From Actinomadura graeca (GTDB taxonomy: Bacteria; Actinomycetota; Actinomycetes; Streptosporangiales; Streptosporangiaceae), in assembly GCF_019175365.1 (NCBI RefSeq), contig NZ_CP059572.1:1178001-1242000 (forward strand): a stretch of 64,000 nucleotides of DNA. Reading direction: 5' to 3'. This document shows, piece by piece, positions 60,424-64,000 of the stretch (the stretch's first letter is position 1; the number at the start of each line of letters is the position of its first letter). A program made the position numbers and the translations under genes. The notes beneath the pieces were generated by a model. It saw nothing but the letters and a program-made list of their open reading frames with translations. It had not been told where the DNA came from and searched no databases.

Positions 60424-61827
60424 CTAGGCGGACGGGGGCCGGGCGTCCCGCCAGGGCCGGGCCTGCTCGTAGGCCGCGCACGCGGCCATGACCAGGGCGT
60501 CGGCGTGGCGGGCGCCGATCACCTGGAGCCCGGCGGGCAGCCCCTCGGAGGTGAGGCCGCACGGCAGGCTCGCGGCGGGCTGCTGCGTCATGTTGAACGG
60601 GTAGGTGAACGGGGTCCAGCCCGTCCACCGGCGGGACGGGGCGCCCGCGGGGGCCTCCCGGCCGGCCTCGAACGCGGCGATCGGCACCGTCGGGGTGAGC
60701 AGCAGGTCGTAGCGCTCGTGGAACCGGCCCATGATCCGGCCGAGGTCCATCCGGCGGGCGGTGGCGCCGAGGTAGTCCCCGGCCGTGTACGCGGCGCCCC
60801 GGTCGCAGATCTCGCGCAGCCCCGGGTCGAGCCGCGTGCGGGCCTGCGCCGGCAGGTTCTCGACGACCTTGGCGGCGCCGGCGAACCACAGCACCTCGAA
60901 GTCCCCGACCGGGTCGGCGAAGCCCGGGTCGGCCTGCTCGACCTTGGCGCCGAGCTCGGTGAAGACCTCGGCCGCGGCGGCGACGAGCGCGGCCACGTCC
61001 GGGTCGACGGAGGCGTAGCCGAGGTCGGGGCTGAAGGCGATGCGCGCCCCGCGCAGGGCACCGCCGTCAGGCCCGCCCGAGAACGGGGCGGTGGGCGGGG
61101 GCAGCGACGACCAGTCCCTGCCGTCCGCTCCGCAGATCGCGTCGAGCAGCAGCGCCGCGTCCCCCACGCTGCGGGTCATGGGCCCGATGTGGGCGAGCGT
61201 GCCGAAGGGGCTGGCCGGGTAGTGCGGGACGCGGCCGTAGGTCGGCTTGAGGGTGAACGTGCCGGTGAACGCGGCGGGGATGCGGACCGAGCCGCCGCCG
61301 TCGGTGCCGAGCGCGAGCGGCGCCATGCCCGCGGCGACCGCCGCTGCCGCGCCGCCGCTGGACCCGCCGGGCGTGCGGGCGGGGTCCCAGGGGTTGCGGG
61401 TGATCCCGGTGAGCGGCGAGTCGGTGACGCCCTTCCAGGCGTACTCGGGGGTGGTGGTCTTGCCGACCAGCACCGCGCCCTGCTCGCGGAGCCGCGCCAC
61501 GGACGGCGCGTCCTCCTCCCAGGGGCCGGACGGGTCGATGGACCTCGAACCGCGCAGCGTGGGCCAGCCGCGGGTGAGCAGCACGTCCTTGATCGAGACG
61601 GGCACGCCGTCGAGGGCGCCGAGGGTCGCGCCGCGCCGCCACCGGTCGGCCGAGGCGCGCGCGGCGGCCATCGCCGAGTCGCCCGCGACCAGGCAGAACG
61701 CGTTGAGCGCCGGGTCCTCGCGCCCGATCCGCGCGAGGACGGCCTCGGTCGCCTCGACCGGCGACAGCGTCCCGGCCCGGTAGCCCTCCAGCAGCTCCGC
61801 CGCGGTCATCTCCGCCGGATCGGTCAT
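60424..61827 (-). CDS. Amidase-signature family hydrolase
   Basis: This 467-residue enzyme starts at ATG 61827, overlapping the stop of the dehydrogenase gene by 4 bases (ATGA). The Ser-cisSer-Lys triad is clear: K80 in VPVSIKDVLL, cis-Ser in TPGGSSGGAAAA (about 156-157) and nucleophile S179 in GTDGGGSVRIPA. It hydrolyses an amide, perhaps of a dicarboxylic or cyclic-imide-derived acid given the neighbours. The sequence does not decide the substrate. Confidence 0.92.
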   Translation of the reverse strand: MTDPAEMTAAELLEGYRAGTLSPVEATEAVLARIGREDPALNAFCLVAGDSAMAAARASADRWRRGATLGALDGVPVSIKDVLLTRGWPTLRGSRSIDPSGPWEEDAPSVARLREQGAVLVGKTTTPEYAWKGVTDSPLTGITRNPWDPARTPGGSSGGAAAAVAAGMAPLALGTDGGGSVRIPAAFTGTFTLKPTYGRVPHYPASPFGTLAHIGPMTRSVGDAALLLDAICGADGRDWSSLPPPTAPFSGGPDGGALRGARIAFSPDLGYASVDPDVAALVAAAAEVFTELGAKVEQADPGFADPVGDFEVLWFAGAAKVVENLPAQARTRLDPGLREICDRGAAYTAGDYLGATARRMDLGRIMGRFHERYDLLLTPTVPIAAFEAGREAPAGAPSRRWTGWTPFTYPFNMTQQPAASLPCGLTSEGLPAGLQVIGARHADALVMAACAAYEQARPWRDARPPSA

Positions 61828-62828
61828 CCCCGCCCCCTGTTCGAGCCGACGTAGCCCAGGTCCTTGTCGACGACGTTGCGCAGCGGGCGGCCCTCGGTCC
61901 AGCGCCGGAGGTTCTCGGCGAACACCCGGACGAGGTCCTCCCGCCAGCCGGTCGCGTCGCCCGACATGTGCGGGGACACGATCACGTTCGGCATGCCCCA
62001 CAGCGGGGAGGCGGGCGGGAGCGGCTCGTCCCGGAAGACGTCGAGGGCGGCGCCCGCGATCCGCCCGGCGCGCAGGGCCGCGATCAGGTCGTCCTCGACG
62101 ACGAGCTGCCCGCGGCCGACGTTGACCAGGCGGGCGGTGGGCTTCATCCGGGCGAGCGCGGCGGCGTCGATCATGTCGCGGGTGCGCTCGGTGAGCGGGG
62201 CGGCGAGGACCACGTAGTCGGCCTCGGCCAGCGCCGCGTCCAGCCGCTCCATGGGGTGGACGGTGCCGAGGTCGGGGTCGGCGGCGCGGCCGGTGCGCCC
62301 CGCCCCGGAAACGGCGAGGCCCGCCGCGGTGAGCCGGCGGCCGATGGCGCGGCCGATCGGGCCGGTGCCGACGACCAGCGCGCGGGCACCGGTGATCCGC
62401 TCGGTCTCGCGGTGCCGCCACCGGCGGGCGTCCTGGAGCCGGAGGGTGGCGGGCAGGTCCTTGGCGAAGGCCAGCACCAGGCCGAGGACGTACTCGGCGA
62501 TCGGCTCGTCGAACACGCCCCGCGAGTTGGTGACGACGGTGTCGGCCTCGACCAGCGCGGGGAACAGCAGCCGGTCGACGCCCGCGCTCGCGATGTGCAC
62601 CCAGCGCGGCCCGCCGGACGCCGGCCAGGCCGCGGGGAGCGCGCCGGACCAGAAGTCCCACATGAACAGGACGTCGGCGCCGGGCAGCGCGGCGGCCAGG
62701 TCCGGCTCGCGCACGTAGCGCACCGGCGTCCCCGCCGCCTCCACGGCGGCCATGCCGGGCGGTTCGTCGTCCCTGATCAGGACCACCACGGAGGGCGGCC
62801 TCCCGGCCGCGGGCGGCACCTGGTCCAT
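61824..62828 (-). CDS. D-isomer-specific 2-hydroxyacid dehydrogenase
   Basis: The 334-residue NAD(P)-dependent enzyme interconverts 2-oxo acids and D-2-hydroxy acids. The Rossmann motif is ALVVGTGPIGRAIGRRL. The catalytic set Arg (LVNVGRGQLV), Glu (DVFRDEPLP) and His (VSPHMSGDA) is present. It is first in an operon with the amidase gene and is transcribed from the overlapping divergent promoter at 62881-62914. Confidence 0.9.
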   Translation of the reverse strand: MDQVPPAAGRPPSVVVLIRDDEPPGMAAVEAAGTPVRYVREPDLAAALPGADVLFMWDFWSGALPAAWPASGGPRWVHIASAGVDRLLFPALVEADTVVTNSRGVFDEPIAEYVLGLVLAFAKDLPATLRLQDARRWRHRETERITGARALVVGTGPIGRAIGRRLTAAGLAVSGAGRTGRAADPDLGTVHPMERLDAALAEADYVVLAAPLTERTRDMIDAAALARMKPTARLVNVGRGQLVVEDDLIAALRAGRIAGAALDVFRDEPLPPASPLWGMPNVIVSPHMSGDATGWREDLVRVFAENLRRWTEGRPLRNVVDKDLGYVGSNRGRG

Positions 62829-62880
62829 CGGCGTCCCTTCCGAAGTGCGCGAATTGACAAGAAGGCAACTCGCGTAGGCA

Positions 62881-62919
62881 TTGACACGCTAGGAAGCGTT
62901 CGTAGGATTGTCAACAATC
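62881..62919. promoter_or_regulatory. Overlapping divergent promoters with a dyad
   Basis: On the plus strand TTGACA (62881-62886), 16 bases, TAGGAT (62903-62908). On the minus strand TTGACA (62914-62909), 17 bases, TAGCGT (62891-62886). The -10 of each lies in the -35 region of the other. The dyad GATTG-TCAA-CAATC (62906-62919) covers the minus -35 and plus -10. One repressor here could control both operons. Confidence 0.7.
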
Positions 62920-63096
62920 AACGCGGCTCGATGAGCACCGGCCGTGCCGCGGTGACCACGCTGCAAGACCGTGCTGCAAGACCGTCGCAACCGCTGTCCA
63001 GGGCCAGGACGGATCCCAGAGCGCTCTAACGGAAGAGTCCAGAGTCCTTTCGGGTGGCGACGCTCTCGCACACCCCTGTCCGCGGGGAGGTCCGGC
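62920..63096. other. Untranslated leader upstream of the DUF3830 gene
   Basis: This stretch extends from the divergent promoter to the DUF3830 start, giving a leader of about 185 bases. ACCGTGCTGCAAG-like repeats (GCAAGACCGT, twice) occur at 62960-62990. I see no coding frame or known riboswitch. The ribosome site GGGGAGG at 63084-63090 is strong. Confidence 0.4.
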
Positions 63097-63591
63097 ATGT
63101 CGAAGCTCATGACCATCTCACTCGAGCGGCGCGGCGTCTCGTGCGTCGCCGAACTGCTGGAGAAGGACGCGCCGCGCACCTGTGAGGCGGTGTGGCGCGC
63201 CCTGCCCCTGGAAGGCGACGCCTACCACGCCAAGTACGCCCGCAACGAGGTGTACACCATGGTGGAGCGGTTCGCCGACGAGGAGGTCGGGCTGGAGAAC
63301 CCGACCGTCACGCCGATCCCCGGCGACGTCGTGTACTTCTCCTTCCCCGGCGGGATGCTCGACCGGGCGTTCAAGGAGGAGAAGGGCATCCACGGGCTGC
63401 CCGGCGTCATCGACCTGGCGATCTTCTACGGCCGCAACAACCTGCTGCTGAACGGCGACGTCGGCTGGGTGCCCGGGAACGTGTACGCCACGATCGTGGA
63501 GGGCCTGGACCGCATGGCCGAGGCGTGCAACGACGTGTGGCGCTCGGGCGCCGTCGGGGAACGCCTGGTCTACCGCCGCGCCGGGTCCTGA
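63097..63591 (+). CDS. DUF3830-family cyclophilin-like protein
   Basis: The 164-residue protein starts at ATG 63097 after GGGGAGG. Family features are CVAELLEKDAPRTCEAVWRAL, HAKYARNEVYTMVE and GDVVYFSFPGGML near the middle. The fold is cyclophilin-like. DUF3830 genes regularly accompany Asp/Glu racemase-like and amidase genes in catabolic clusters, as here, but the reaction is unknown. The next gene starts 15 bases downstream. Confidence 0.85.
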   Translation: MSKLMTISLERRGVSCVAELLEKDAPRTCEAVWRALPLEGDAYHAKYARNEVYTMVERFADEEVGLENPTVTPIPGDVVYFSFPGGMLDRAFKEEKGIHGLPGVIDLAIFYGRNNLLLNGDVGWVPGNVYATIVEGLDRMAEACNDVWRSGAVGERLVYRRAGS

Positions 63592-63605
63592 GCGGCGGCC
63601 CCCCG

Positions 63606-64000
63606 ATGACCTTCGACCCCACGCTGGTCGTCGGCCCCGAGCTGCTCGCCCAGCACGGCGTCGGCGTCGTCGCCCCGTTCGACTTCGCCCTGGACCGCGA
63701 GCTGTGGCGGTGGACGCCCGATGACGTGTCGCTGTTCATGACCCGGCTGCCGTACGTGCCGGTGCCGGTGACGGTGGAGATGGCCAACGCGCTGTCGGAC
63801 CACTCCATCGTCCGGCAGGCGACCCGGGACGTCCTCGCGCCCGAGCCGCTGGCCGTGGCGTACGCGTGCGCGTCGGGCAGCTTCATCCGCGGCGCGACGG
63901 GCGAGCGGGAGCTGCACCAGACGATGCGGTCGGCGGGCGCCCCGGCGGTGGCGACCACGTCGGGCGCGCTCGTGGAGTCGCTGGGGCTGCTGGGCGCGTC
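63606..64000 (+). CDS. Asp/Glu racemase / maleate cis-trans isomerase-like protein (5' part only)
   Basis: Only the first 131 codons are in the window; the frame stays open to the right edge. The start is ATG 63606 (MTFDPTLVVGPELLAQ). The first active-site cysteine lies in AYACASGSFIRG (about residue 84), matching maleate isomerase and arylmalonate decarboxylase relatives. Also typical are VEMANALSDHSIV and PAVATTSGALVESL. Together with DUF3830, the amidase and the 2-hydroxyacid dehydrogenase it suggests catabolism of a dicarboxylic acid or its amide. Confidence 0.85.
   Translation, partial: MTFDPTLVVGPELLAQHGVGVVAPFDFALDRELWRWTPDDVSLFMTRLPYVPVPVTVEMANALSDHSIVRQATRDVLAPEPLAVAYACASGSFIRGATGERELHQTMRSAGAPAVATTSGALVESLGLLGA

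Noticed and set aside
60424..62868. Single 814-codon minus-strand gene
   Set aside because: Its first third overlaps the 2-hydroxyacid dehydrogenase gene in a wrong frame; the amidase begins at 61827 with an ATGA overlap.
1..64000. tRNA, rRNA, CRISPR, IS elements or prophage
   Set aside because: No cloverleaf-like, repeat-spacer, transposase or phage structural sequences were seen on reading; a tRNA scan and an insertion-sequence search would confirm this.

Overview
The window is very GC-rich with strong third-position GC bias, GTG starts, GTGA/ATGA stop-start overlaps and several apparently leaderless genes. Together with a SARP-type regulator, a streptogrisin-like secreted protease and a SapB/AmfS-type lanthipeptide cluster, this points to a filamentous actinomycete. 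A Thermomonosporaceae/Streptosporangiales-like genome is a guess; I cannot name the species. I saw no rRNA, tRNA, CRISPR array or insertion sequence.

Left part (1-8.7 kb): the 3' end of the window's largest gene (minus strand, at least 1521 codons, C-terminal P-loop ATPase) runs off the left edge. Divergent from it are a MazG-like nucleotide pyrophosphohydrolase and a nuclease-helicase of the DUF2075/Schlafen-type family. A phospholipase-D-fold protein with an incomplete catalytic motif faces them. The mix resembles a defence island. From 8.9 to 13.7 kb a large SARP/NB-ARC/TPR regulator precedes a 14-TM drug exporter, and the gap between them holds direct repeats with SARP-like spacing. From 13.7 to 15.5 kb lies a compact SPFH - ribbon-helix-helix - GPP34 operon with a striking palindrome and 11-bp-phased repeats upstream. 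From 15.6 to 28.2 kb come mainly housekeeping and accessory genes: acyltransferase, anti-sigma-like kinase, ankyrin protein, MFS/TetR pair, MscS channel, CocE-type hydrolase, small secreted protein, GGCT-fold protein, glycosyltransferase and a giant LuxR regulator.

Middle (28.5-35.4 kb): a complete SapB-type class III lanthipeptide locus with synthetase (ramC/amfT-like), a 36-residue precursor, two ABC half-transporters and a convergent NarL-type response regulator resembling RamR. A perfect 14-bp-arm hairpin separates the precursor gene from the transporter genes. From 35.6 to 43.1 kb follow an ornithine-cyclodeaminase-like enzyme, a secreted S1 protease, a lone type II thioesterase, an ADP-ribosylglycohydrolase, an alpha/beta hydrolase with a tandem-dyad operator, an F420/flavin-type oxidoreductase, a class II aldolase and an ACT-domain protein.

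Right-middle (43.3-53.3 kb): a tight six-gene operon of GrpE, a lid-less Hsp70, a large beta-sandwich (fibronectin-III-like) protein, a zinc-ribbon GTPase, a GTPase-associated protein 1 (GAP1)-like protein and a membrane-anchored zinc-ribbon GTPase. It fits the NTP-dependent conflict or signalling systems described for multicellular bacteria, and is the best candidate here for a poorly described system.

Right end (53.5-64 kb): Bcr/CflA exporter, RelE/HigB-HigA toxin-antitoxin pair, PadR regulator divergent from an HtrA-like protease, FdhF/YdeP-type molybdoenzyme and a DUF1707 protein. Last is a divergent catabolic cluster (2-hydroxyacid dehydrogenase-amidase against DUF3830-Asp/Glu racemase-like) that shares overlapping promoters and runs off the right edge.
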